Under the pieces are notes generated by a model. That model saw only the letters and a program-made list of their open reading frames with translations. It did not search any database and was not told where the DNA came from. From contig NZ_FOBS01000001.1 of NCBI RefSeq assembly GCF_900109885.1, forward strand, positions 124,001 to 188,000: a stretch of 64,000 bases of DNA. The letters run 5' to 3'. This DNA is from Syntrophus gentianae (GTDB lineage Bacteria > Desulfobacterota > Syntrophia > Syntrophales > Syntrophaceae). Within the stretch, counting starts at the first letter, position 1. Each line of letters begins with the position of its first letter. Of this stretch, positions 16,890 to 27,018 are shown one piece after another. The position numbers and the translations under genes were made by a program.

Positions 16890-19010
16890 TTATGCGCCTT
16901 CCTCGGTGCTTGCCGCTTCCTTTGCGGGTTCGAGGTCCATGGCCTTCCAGACGATTTCTGCGATATCCAGGGATACCATCGTTTCTTCCTTTTTGTGATC
17001 CTTGATACCGTCGCTCATCATCGTCAGACAGAAAGGACAACCCACGGCAATGGTGTCGGCCCCTGTCTCGATAGCCTGACCCGTCCGCATATCGTTGATC
17101 CGCTCGCCGATATCCTCTTCCATCCACATCCGTGCGCCACCGGCTCCACAGCAGAAGCTCTTGGCGAGATTCCTCTCCATTTCCGTCAACTTCATGCCCG
17201 GCACTGCCTTCAACACTTTCCTGGGCTCATCGTAAACCTGATTGTAGCGGCCCAGGAAGCAGGAATCATGATAAACATACGTGCCAGTCACAGGCTTCTT
17301 CAGCGTGATCTTGCCTTTTGAGATGAGGTCGGCAAGGATCTCCGTATGATGATAGACTTCGAAATTTCCACCGAAGTGGGGATAATCCTTCTTCAAGGCA
17401 TTGTAACCGTGAGGACAGGTGGCGATGATCTTCTTCACACCATAGCCGTTCATGGCCTCGATGTTCATCTGCGCCAGGGTCTGATAGAGATACTCGTTTC
17501 CGCCTCTCATCGCTGAATCCCCGCAGCAGCTCTCTTCCGTTCCCAGAATGCCGAACTTCACCCCTGCCGCCTGCAGGACCTTGGCCAAAGCGATGGAGAC
17601 CTTTTTGCCGCGGTCGTCAAAGGAACCTGCACAACCCACATAGAAGAGATATTCCACATCCGGGTCTTCCGCCAGGGTTTTCACACCCACTTCCTTTGCC
17701 CAGTCAGCTCGGACATGAGAGCCAACACCCCAGGGATTGGAATTGTTTTCCATATTCCGGTAGGTCAACTGGAGTTCGCCGGCGAAATCGGCTTCCGTCA
17801 GAACCTTGTACTGTCTCATATTGATGATCTTCGGCACATGCTCGATGGAGGCCGAGCAGTTTTCCATACAGTACATACAATTCGTACAGGCCCACAGCTC
17901 ATGCAAATCGATGACCTCGCCCACCATGGCCTTTTCCGCTTCAGGAATCTGCATTTCACCGCCTTCACCCGCAGCTTTCTGAGCCGCGACAAAGAGTGGC
18001 GCCCGCTGTTCCCAGTATGTTTTCAAATCCTGGACAAGTTTTTTCGGCGACAGAGGCTTCCCGGAAAGATAGGCGGGACAGCCGTCCTGGCACCGACCGC
18101 AGCGTGTGCAGGCATCCAGATCAAAATTCTGCTTCCAGGTAAACTCTTCCAGCTGCCCGACACCGAATGTTTCCGCATTCTCGAAATCGCGAATGGGTTC
18201 GATCGTACCGGTCGGTTTCATATCCATGAAGAAGTGATTGGCCGACGTGGTAACGATATGAAGCAGCCGGGAAAAGGGAATGTAACCGATAAACCCGAGG
18301 GCGATAAAGGTATGCAGCCACCAGAAAAACTTGTGTGCCGCCTTCGCTGTATCGGTGTCCAATCCCGTAAAGAAATGCGACAGGGCATAACCCGCAAAGG
18401 ACCAGTATTCCCACGGCGTCTCTTCGACGGTAACGGAGATTCTCAGGGCTTCAATGATGAATCCCGTCACGATGATGCCGCCGATCAGGAGCAGAACGAT
18501 CGCGTCGTCAGGCCGATTGTCCGGCTCGCCCTTGTAACCAAGTCGATCCGGTTTTTTCAAATATCTCCGATCTGCCGCCATGAGAACGCCAGCCAGCACA
18601 GCCAACCCGAAGAGGTCCATAAGGAATGAAAATACCAGATAAAAATTTCCTCTCAGAAAGGCTACGCCTAGGGGTTCGGTAATGTGAAACTCTGTCGCGT
18701 CGAAAGCCGCCCCGAAGATAAGCACAAAAAAACCAAAGAAAATCAATCCATGCATAATGCCAGGATAGGCATCGGCTGAAGTTTTCACCTGCAGCAGCAC
18801 ATTCTGCAGCAGCAGTTTGACCCTTTCGCCCATGTTATCCATTCTCATCTCGGGCTTGCCCATCGCCTTCCACATCTGGTAGCGACGATAAAGTCCGTAG
18901 CCGAGGATGCCCAGGGCTACTGCCGTAAAAAGAAAAAGGAAGGGCTCGAAGTGTTCTGCGTTCCAGAATACTTCCCTTCCTTCATTCCCTATACCTATAG
19001 GCTGTACCAT
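16890..19010 (-). CDS. Membrane FeS oxidoreductase, ETF:methylmenaquinone oxidoreductase (EMO) type
   Basis: The 706-residue protein combines an N-terminal membrane domain with soluble FeS and CCG domains. About five to six hydrophobic segments lie between residues 20 and 265, with His residues suited to b-type haem, as in NarI-like subunits. Two ferredoxin clusters follow: CTRCGRCQDGCPAY near residue 298 and CTNCMYCMENCSA near 375. Two cysteine-rich CCG domains end the protein (EESCCGDSAMRG and SFCCGAGGARMW). In Syntrophus and relatives such proteins pass electrons from reduced ETF to membrane methylmenaquinone. It lies directly after etfB and etfA, which supports that role. A hairpin separates it from etfA and a strong terminator follows. 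Confidence 0.9.
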   Translation of the reverse strand: MVQPIGIGNEGREVFWNAEHFEPFLFLFTAVALGILGYGLYRRYQMWKAMGKPEMRMDNMGERVKLLLQNVLLQVKTSADAYPGIMHGLIFFGFFVLIFGAAFDATEFHITEPLGVAFLRGNFYLVFSFLMDLFGLAVLAGVLMAADRRYLKKPDRLGYKGEPDNRPDDAIVLLLIGGIIVTGFIIEALRISVTVEETPWEYWSFAGYALSHFFTGLDTDTAKAAHKFFWWLHTFIALGFIGYIPFSRLLHIVTTSANHFFMDMKPTGTIEPIRDFENAETFGVGQLEEFTWKQNFDLDACTRCGRCQDGCPAYLSGKPLSPKKLVQDLKTYWEQRAPLFVAAQKAAGEGGEMQIPEAEKAMVGEVIDLHELWACTNCMYCMENCSASIEHVPKIINMRQYKVLTEADFAGELQLTYRNMENNSNPWGVGSHVRADWAKEVGVKTLAEDPDVEYLFYVGCAGSFDDRGKKVSIALAKVLQAAGVKFGILGTEESCCGDSAMRGGNEYLYQTLAQMNIEAMNGYGVKKIIATCPHGYNALKKDYPHFGGNFEVYHHTEILADLISKGKITLKKPVTGTYVYHDSCFLGRYNQVYDEPRKVLKAVPGMKLTEMERNLAKSFCCGAGGARMWMEEDIGERINDMRTGQAIETGADTIAVGCPFCLTMMSDGIKDHKKEETMVSLDIAEIVWKAMDLEPAKEAASTEEGA

Positions 19011-19033
19011 AAATCCTCCCCCTGTTCCATAGC

Positions 19034-19097
19034 GGCCAGCCTTCAGAATTCAGCCGCCTCCTCGCAAGAAAAGGCGGCTGAATAGTAAACGCTGGCC
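19034..19097 (-). other. Large intergenic RNA hairpin between etfA and the EMO-type gene
   Basis: The inner stem TTCAGCCGCC (19049-19058) pairs perfectly with GGCGGCTGAA (19073-19082). An outer stem GGCCAGC (19034-19040) pairs with GCTGGCC (19091-19097). No T-run follows in the leftward direction, so it is not a standard terminator. A processing or mRNA-stability role is an inference. Confidence 0.6.
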
Positions 19098-19108
19098 ACT
19101 ATCTTATG

Positions 19109-20086
19109 CTAACCAAGAAGTTTCTTACACTCTTTTGCCAATTCAGGAACCAGTTTGAAAAGATCATCAACGATTCCGTAATCCGCCTTTGCAAAGATCG
19201 GAGCTTCCGGATCCTTGTTGACGGCCACGATATACTTGGACGAGCTCATTCCGGCCAGATGCTGGATGGCGCCAGAAATGCCGCAGGCCACATACAGATT
19301 CGGGGAGACGACCTTACCGGTCTGCCCCACCTGATCCGTCTGCGGACGCCAGCCGGAATCGACTGCTGCACGAGAAGCACCAACGGTCGCGCCCAGGATA
19401 TTCGCCAGTTCTTCGAGAATGCTGTAACCTTCCGGTCCACCCATCCCGCGACCGCCGGAAACGATGACATTGGCTTCCGTCAGGTCGATCTTGCCGCTGG
19501 TGTCCTTCTGTACTTCAACAACCTTCGTTTTCATCGCCACGGCACCCAACCCGGCATCAACCTTCGTCACGGCGCCGGCCTTTGCATTTTCCACAGCCGG
19601 GAAGACATTGGGCCGCAGAGAAGCCATCTGCGGGAATGCGGAGATCACCACTTCACCGAAGCATTTTCCTGCGTACATCGGACGAATGGCTACCATCTTG
19701 CCGTCAGCAATTTTCACATCCGTGCAATCCGTGGCCAACCCAGTGGCCAGCTTGCCGGTCAGGCGTGCGGCCAGGTCCTTGCCCTGTGCCGTGGCACCGA
19801 AGAGCAGAATCGCCGGATCGTTTTCTTTGACGATTTTTTCTACTGCTGCTGCATAGGCATCGGTCGTATAGGGTTCCAGGGCGGCATCATCCGCCACGAA
19901 AACCTTATCCACACCGTATTTTCCCAGTTCGCCGGCAATTCCTTCCACACCTGATCCCAATACGATCGCGCCGACTTCATCACCCAGCTCATCCGCCAGC
20001 TTCCGGGCAGTGCTCGCAAGTTCAAACGAAATCTTGCGGAAGGCGCCGTCCCTCTGCTCTGCTACTATAAATACACCTTTTGCCAT
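19109..20086 (-). CDS. etfA: Electron transfer flavoprotein alpha subunit
   Basis: The 325-residue EtfA has the family order of an N-terminal domain ([14 protein letters not shown]) and a C-terminal FAD domain. The FAD-binding half shows [35 protein letters not shown] and [13 protein letters not shown], which are standard. With EtfB it forms the soluble heterodimer that takes electrons from acyl-CoA dehydrogenases. Here it lies 26 bp after etfB and before a membrane EMO-type protein, so it very probably feeds methylmenaquinone. The ribosome binding site GGAGGAAAAT precedes the ATG. Confidence 0.96.
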   Translation of the reverse strand: MAKGVFIVAEQRDGAFRKISFELASTARKLADELGDEVGAIVLGSGVEGIAGELGKYGVDKVFVADDAALEPYTTDAYAAAVEKIVKENDPAILLFGATAQGKDLAARLTGKLATGLATDCTDVKIADGKMVAIRPMYAGKCFGEVVISAFPQMASLRPNVFPAVENAKAGAVTKVDAGLGAVAMKTKVVEVQKDTSGKIDLTEANVIVSGGRGMGGPEGYSILEELANILGATVGASRAAVDSGWRPQTDQVGQTGKVVSPNLYVACGISGAIQHLAGMSSSKYIVAVNKDPEAPIFAKADYGIVDDLFKLVPELAKECKKLLG

Positions 20087-20112
20087 GTTAATTTTCCTCC
20101 GCTAATCAATAA

Positions 20113-20883
20113 TTAGATGACCTTCGCCTCTTCTCTCAGCAGTTTGGCCAGTTCTGCAGCCTTTGCCGCCGGTTCGTCACCGCTGATGATCTTTCCAGGA
20201 GGTCTGGCCGGAGGCGGCACCATTTTGGCGACCTTGGACTTTGATTCTACACTCACGCCCAGGTCGGCCGCTTTTTTCACGTCGACCGGCTTCTTCTTGG
20301 CCTTCATGATGCCGGGCAGCGAGGCATAGCGGGGTTCGTTCAAGCCTTTCTGCGCCGTAACCACGGCCGGCAGGGCGGCTTCAATGACAAAATTTGCGCC
20401 TTCCACCGGACGGACAACCTTTACGGTCTTCCCATCTGATTCCGCCTTCGTGACAACCGTCAACTGGGGAAGATCAAGCATATCCGCCAGAATAGCCGCT
20501 ACCTGGCCGGAGTCATCATCAATGGCCCGCTGACCGCAGAAAATGACGTCATAGGGGATCGTCTTGATCGCCGCAGCCAGCACGGAGGCGGTGGCATAGG
20601 CATCAGCCCCGTCATAAGACGGATCATCGATATGGATACCCTTGTCGGCGCCCATCGCCAAGGCGGTACGGATGGATTCCATCGCTCTTGCCGGTCCAAA
20701 GGTTACGATGGTGACGTCCCCGCCGAACTTCTCTTTGTATTTTAAAGCTTCTTCCACGCCGAATTCATCATAGGGGTTCATGACCCACTTGATGCCGGAT
20801 TCATCAATGCCTGAACCGTCCGGCTTTACCTTGATCTGTGCTTCCGTATCCGGAACCTGCTTTACACATGCAACAATATTCAC
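20113..20883 (-). CDS. etfB: Electron transfer flavoprotein beta subunit
   Basis: This is EtfB, with the typical opening NIVACVKQVPDTEAQIKV, the segment NPYDEFGVEEALKYKE, and CGQRAIDDDSGQV near the adenine-nucleotide site. I place the start at GTG 20883, because GGAAGGAGG lies 4 bp upstream and the family normally begins at this residue; the longer frame to 20946 adds 21 atypical residues. The resulting 256 residues fit the family. The protein partners with EtfA. The gap to the upstream acs gene contains a GC-rich hairpin and a possible separate promoter. Confidence 0.95.
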   Translation of the reverse strand: MNIVACVKQVPDTEAQIKVKPDGSGIDESGIKWVMNPYDEFGVEEALKYKEKFGGDVTIVTFGPARAMESIRTALAMGADKGIHIDDPSYDGADAYATASVLAAAIKTIPYDVIFCGQRAIDDDSGQVAAILADMLDLPQLTVVTKAESDGKTVKVVRPVEGANFVIEAALPAVVTAQKGLNEPRYASLPGIMKAKKKPVDVKKAADLGVSVESKSKVAKMVPPPARPPGKIISGDEPAAKAAELAKLLREEAKVI

Positions 20884-20953
20884 ATGTCCTCCTTCCGGGA
20901 TGCTCTCACACCGAACCAATTTTCCGGGATGCGCATCCAACCTCAAATTTTTT

Positions 20954-20981
20954 CTGTTATAGCGTCCGGCGCAACCCCTTC
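20954..20981 (-). promoter_or_regulatory. Possible internal promoter for etfB-etfA-EMO
   Basis: On the minus strand TTGAAG is followed after 16 bp by TATAAC, about 70 bp before the etfB start. The -10 matches consensus at five of six positions and the -35 at four. The site overlaps the right half of a hairpin in the acs-etfB gap. If real, it would let etf genes be expressed apart from acs. Confidence 0.35.
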
Positions 20982-20997
20982 AAAAGGGCTGCGCCGG
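20966..20997 (-). other. GC-rich hairpin between acs and etfB
   Basis: CCGGCGCA (20966-20973) pairs perfectly with TGCGCCGG (20990-20997), and the intervening ACCCCTT/AAAGGGC extends the stem with few mismatches. There is no immediate T-run, so it is more likely an mRNA-processing or partial termination element than a full terminator. Confidence 0.6.
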
Positions 20998-21010
20998 TCG
21001 TTACCTCAAA

Positions 21011-22981
<1,971 letters not shown>

Positions 22982-23833
22982 TTTTACCTCCCTTTAAGGT
23001 TTTGTTTTTTTAAACTCTGGTACTTCCTGAACATTTTTCCAACTGGGCTTTACCCACGCATATTACCAGTCAGGTTAAGGATGATGAGCAAACCTGCACC
23101 TGACTCTGTTCTTTATCTTTGCTGGATTATGGATCAGAAAAAATGGACCATGGATATGACACACGAGGCGCGGACCTCTCCCTGAAAAAAAATAAAGCTT
23201 GGATTAAATAAGGATTTTGCACCCCGGCGAGAATGCACCCGAGGGAAATAATGACTACAAACCACGGTTTTACGCGACTTGCAGTATATCAATGCGCCTT
23301 TGATGTCAAGTAATATTTTCGGAGCCCCGACAGTGGCAAAGATTCACTCTACTTCGATGATGTGTGTCTTTTTTGCCACGCCTTCTTTGCGCCATTCATT
23401 GGAAACCGCGTTGCAATCCTGGCATCCTTATTTTTTTTCAATCCCTGCTTTCTCAATGTGACACGGGGCAAAAGGAACCGGTTATTCCAGCTCTTTTCAA
23501 CGTCCCCGTACGGTTGAAATTGAAAGAAGGCTGGCTCTCGCAAAAGAAACCGGCGGGAATCTTGGTGTTGGTATGTTATCTGCAGTAATCTTTTCATAAT
23601 AGTAAGCGGGGCGAACTTTTTTAAGGTTTACCTTCGTCCTTGACAGAGCCGCATGTTCGATGTTAGTCACGTGCAGTTTTATTAATTAGTTAGAGGGGAA
23701 GGGAGGTGGATACCGGAAAAAATCAGGAGCATAAAGTTGTAAAGAATCAGATTTAGCGGAAATGGAGATGATTTTTCAATGCCCGTTGGAAAATCAGAAA
23801 AATTCAACAAGGTAATTTTTTCAGGAGGATACA
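22982..23833. other. Long divergent intergenic region between acs and the outer-membrane barrel gene
   Basis: This 852-bp stretch has no convincing gene; short open frames on both strands lack family motifs and ribosome binding sites. It is visibly richer in A and T than the neighbouring genes. It holds a promoter-like pair for acs on the minus strand at 23283-23309. Near the right end are a purine-rich leader and the ribosome binding site of the barrel gene (CAGGAGG just before 23834). The size suggests long 5' leaders or a small RNA, but I cannot identify one. Confidence 0.5.
23283..23309 (-). promoter_or_regulatory. Candidate extended -10 promoter for acs
   Basis: On the minus strand TTGACA (23309-23304) is followed after 15 bp by TATACT (23288-23283), preceded by TGA to give an extended -10. 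The predicted leader to the acs start is about 295 nt. The arrangement closely matches the candidate rho promoter at 59721-59747, sharing TTGACATCA and ATTG at the same spacing. Confidence 0.5.
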
Positions 23834-25198
23834 ATGAAAAAATTTTGGGTAGCTTTAATCGCTGTCGCACTGGTCGCCGGGTTTTCCCTGAGCGCCTCGG
23901 CAGCGGATGTAAAGTTCAGCGGCTCCTACTACATCATGGGTGCCACTGCGGATAACTGGGGCCTGGGTGAAGAAGGCACCACTTACTCATCCTACGGCCA
24001 GAGGCTGAGGATCGGAACGGAGTTCAAGGTCGCCGAAGGTTTGACCTTGAACACCCGCTTTGACGCCCTGGAAGGCCGTTGGGGTCAGTTTGGCACCTAT
24101 GGCAAGAATGAAACAGATACTGGCCGTACGTACGGAAAGGACTCTGAGAACATCAGTTTCGACCGTGCCTGGCTCACCTTCGCGGTCCCCTATGGAAAGA
24201 TTGTTGCCGGCCGTAAGAACAGCGCCGCCTGGGGAACGATCTTCGGAAACAGTGATTTCGATTCCGATCAGCTCCAGTACATCATGAACTTTGGTCCTTG
24301 GGAAGTCGGTGTCTTCACGGAGAAACTCTATGAATCCTGGGATAATCCTGATAATGTAAATTATCAGGCCGATGCCGACACGGACGCCTATCACGGTTAT
24401 TTCATTTATCGGTGGGGCGGCGGTGAAGGCGGTTTGAAGATCATGTACACCAACAGTGCGAAAAACAGTGATGAGGTGGATGGCGGTTTCAAGTCCCAGT
24501 ACTGGACATTCCAGCCTTATGCCAAGGCCCAGTTCGGCCCCGTTTTCGTTGAAGCCGAATTAAACTACTATTATGGCGATTACCGGTCATATGAAGACGG
24601 TGTCAATGCAAAAGATCGTGATTTTCGGGCACTCAATGCCTATGTCCACGCCAAGGCGGACATCAAGAATTTCTACGTTGGCGGTCTGTATGCCTTCGTA
24701 CAGGGTGAGTCTTATGACGATGGACACAAGGACGGCGGCGATTATACCGTTGGCGGCACCGGTGGACGCTCCTGGAATCCCACCCTGATCCTGTGGAATG
24801 AATATTCGGCCAGATGGGCCGGTCGATTGGGCAGTGCTAACGGTGCTGCTAACGGGAATGCTCAGGAATATGCCGGGGAAGCCATGTCCAATGCCCATCT
24901 GTTCCAGATTTACGGCGGGTTCAAACCCATCCCGAAACTGGACATCAAGGCTTCCGTCGCCTATGCATTGGCCGATGAGGAATCCAGCAACGCAGTCGGC
25001 GCCGCTGCAGTGGAATATGACGATGACGAGTATGGCTGGGAAGTGGATCTGACTGCCGCGTACAAGATTTACGACAACCTGACCTATACGGTGGGCTTCG
25101 GTTACCTCTTTGCCGGTGACTACTGGCAGGCGGACAACAAGGATAACAAAGTGGATGACACCTATCTGCTGATGCACAAACTGGATCTCGTCTTCTAA
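23834..25198 (+). CDS. Outer-membrane beta-barrel protein (porin-like)
   Basis: The 454-residue precursor starts with a clear signal peptide (KKFWVALIAVALVAGF, cleavage after SASA near residue 24). The mature part is rich in aromatic residues and Gly, with alternating polar and hydrophobic strands such as LRIGTEFKVAEGLTLNTRF. The last residues are LMHKLDLVF: a terminal Phe is the usual outer-membrane barrel insertion signal. It would form a porin or related channel in the outer membrane; its solute is unknown. A strong AGGAGG ribosome binding site and a strong downstream terminator suggest high, monocistronic expression. Confidence 0.85.
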   Translation: MKKFWVALIAVALVAGFSLSASAADVKFSGSYYIMGATADNWGLGEEGTTYSSYGQRLRIGTEFKVAEGLTLNTRFDALEGRWGQFGTYGKNETDTGRTYGKDSENISFDRAWLTFAVPYGKIVAGRKNSAAWGTIFGNSDFDSDQLQYIMNFGPWEVGVFTEKLYESWDNPDNVNYQADADTDAYHGYFIYRWGGGEGGLKIMYTNSAKNSDEVDGGFKSQYWTFQPYAKAQFGPVFVEAELNYYYGDYRSYEDGVNAKDRDFRALNAYVHAKADIKNFYVGGLYAFVQGESYDDGHKDGGDYTVGGTGGRSWNPTLILWNEYSARWAGRLGSANGAANGNAQEYAGEAMSNAHLFQIYGGFKPIPKLDIKASVAYALADEESSNAVGAAAVEYDDDEYGWEVDLTAAYKIYDNLTYTVGFGYLFAGDYWQADNKDNKVDDTYLLMHKLDLVF

Positions 25199-25242
25199 TC
25201 AGGAATTCCTGCTTGGATTTCACCAGTTGAGGTTCGATTGCA

Positions 25243-25279
25243 GGCGCCCCGAAGGCTTGTCCCTCGGGGCGCCTTTTTT
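25243..25279 (+). terminator. Rho-independent terminator of the outer-membrane barrel gene
   Basis: GGCGCCCCGA (25243-25252) pairs perfectly with TCGGGGCGCC (25264-25273), with an 11-base loop, followed by six T residues. It lies 45 bp after the stop codon. Confidence 0.9.
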
Positions 25280-25458
25280 ATTCTTCACTCCTTGACCGGA
25301 TTCCCCCCCCCATGATACCTTTTATCTCCAGTAAAACATCATAACTGGCCCGGATACATGTCGAAAAGGAGATTGCAGCCATTCAGAAGATATATGGGAA
25401 CCTCACCGGCCTGAAGCCGGCACAGATCCGGCGACTGGAACAATTCTACCGGAGGCGG

Positions 25459-27018
25459 GTGCCGCCGGACTCGATCTTCACGCAGGAGATGGCCAGGCAG
25501 CTCACGGAACTCTCCCGGGAGCTCAACCGGCAACTCGGCGTGCTGCTGAGCCGTAAGGGCGAGGTGGCCTATGTGATCGTCGGCACGCATCGAGGAATCC
25601 TGATCCCCAGCCTCGAGGGATTCCGCTCCTCTTCTACCCGTTTCAAGGGACTCCGCCTGATTCATACGCACCTGAATCCCGAGCCTCTGAGCACCGAGGA
25701 TCTCAGCGATCTGGCCCTCCTCCGCCTCGATCTCATCTGCGTCGTGGAAACCGGTTCTGACGGTCTGCCCGGTTATGTCTCTACGGCCCATCTGGTTCCC
25801 GAAAACCCGGACGGAAGCTACTGGCTGGTTTCGCCGCCTCAGCGAATATCCGATTTGACGGCGGACTTTCTGGCCTTCATCAACGCCCTTGAAAACGAGT
25901 TCGCCAAAACCCAGCATTCCCGCAGAGTGGATTCCGCCGACCGGGCCATCCTCATCCGGGTCGAAACGAATCCCCTTTTCGACAGCCAGGGTTCCCTGGA
26001 GGAACTCAAAGAGCTTGCCCGATCCTGTAATGTGGAGGTTTTTGATACGATTCTCCAGCACCGGTCGCAGCTCGACCCCAAATATCTCCTTGGAAAGGGC
26101 AAAATCGCCGATGTCATTATCAAGGCCCTCCAGATGGGGGCCAATCTGCTCATCTTCGACCATGAACTGAATCCAGCCCAGATTCGTTCTCTTGCGGATT
26201 TTACGGAAATGAAGGTCATCGACCGGACCCAGGTCATTCTGGACATCTTTGCCCGCCGGGCCCACAGCCGGGAAGGCAAGATTCAGGTGGAACTGGCTCA
26301 GTTGAAATACCTGCTGCCCCGACTGGCGACGCGCCATACGGGCATGTCCCGCCTCACCGGGGGGATCGGCGGCAGGGGGCCGGGGGAAACCAAGCTGGAA
26401 ATCAATCGGAGGCGGGTGCGGGAGCGGATCCAGCACCTGGAAGAGGACATCCGGAACATCGAGAAGGCCCGGAGTCAAAGGCGTCTGAAGCGGGAAAGAA
26501 CGGGCTTGCCGGTGATATCCATTGTGGGTTATACGAACGCCGGCAAATCCACTCTGCTGAACACTCTCACGAAAAGCCGGGTCTTCACGGAAGATCTCCT
26601 TTTTGCCACCCTGGACCCCAAAAGCTCGCGGCTGCGCTTCCCCAGGGATGCGGAAGCCGTCATTACCGACACCGTGGGCTTTATCCGCGATCTGCCCGCC
26701 GACCTCTTCTCGGCCTTCAAGGCCACCCTGGAGGAGCTTTATGAAGCGGACATCCTCCTCCATGTCATCGACGTGAGCAACCCCAGCTTTGAAAGCCATA
26801 TTACGGCTGTGGAAAAAATCCTGGAAGAAATCGGTATTTCAGGAAAAACCACCCTGAGGGTTTTCAATAAGATCGACCGCTTTACCGATATGGCCCTCCT
26901 GTCGACCCTCTGTCGACGTTTTGAGGCCATCGCTGTCTCGGCCCTCCACCCGGAGAGTCTGGGACCGCTTCTGGCAAAGCTGGAGGAGATTATCGCCCCT
27001 CAAGAGAATCCCCGATGA
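25459..27018 (+). CDS. hflX: Ribosome-associated GTPase HflX
   Basis: HflX is a GTPase that binds the 50S subunit and helps split stalled ribosomes. The N-terminal HflX domain covers roughly the first 330 residues, with the family segment GGIGGRGPGETKLE and a coiled-coil (IQHLEEDIRNIEKAR). The G domain follows with GYTNAGKSTLLN (G1), DTVGFIRDLP (G3) and FNKIDRF (G4). GTG 25459 is the first conventional start in the frame. However, the frame stays open back to 25345, and residues from 25381 (IQKIYGNLTGLKPAQIRR) resemble the N terminus of long HflX proteins, so initiation may be at ATT 25381, where AAGGAG lies 9 bp upstream. The 3' end overlaps the convergent waaA gene by 29 bp. Confidence 0.92.
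   Translation: MPPDSIFTQEMARQLTELSRELNRQLGVLLSRKGEVAYVIVGTHRGILIPSLEGFRSSSTRFKGLRLIHTHLNPEPLSTEDLSDLALLRLDLICVVETGSDGLPGYVSTAHLVPENPDGSYWLVSPPQRISDLTADFLAFINALENEFAKTQHSRRVDSADRAILIRVETNPLFDSQGSLEELKELARSCNVEVFDTILQHRSQLDPKYLLGKGKIADVIIKALQMGANLLIFDHELNPAQIRSLADFTEMKVIDRTQVILDIFARRAHSREGKIQVELAQLKYLLPRLATRHTGMSRLTGGIGGRGPGETKLEINRRRVRERIQHLEEDIRNIEKARSQRRLKRERTGLPVISIVGYTNAGKSTLLNTLTKSRVFTEDLLFATLDPKSSRLRFPRDAEAVITDTVGFIRDLPADLFSAFKATLEELYEADILLHVIDVSNPSFESHITAVEKILEEIGISGKTTLRVFNKIDRFTDMALLSTLCRRFEAIAVSALHPESLGPLLAKLEEIIAPQENPR

Noticed and set aside
23400-23415. Sigma-54-like TGG...TTGCA element in the acs-barrel gap
   Set aside because: Only the TGG and TTGCA parts fit; three consensus bases are wrong and it lies over 400 bp from the barrel gene start, so chance is likely.
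23364-23588. Small open frame in the long acs-barrel gap
   Set aside because: No family signature, no ribosome binding site; overlapping frames exist on the other strand too.
23640-23668. TTGACA as -35 for the barrel gene
   Set aside because: No acceptable -10 hexamer follows at 15-18 bp.
25339-26799. 486-codon open frame on the - strand
   Set aside because: It is antisense to hflX and has no recognisable domain.
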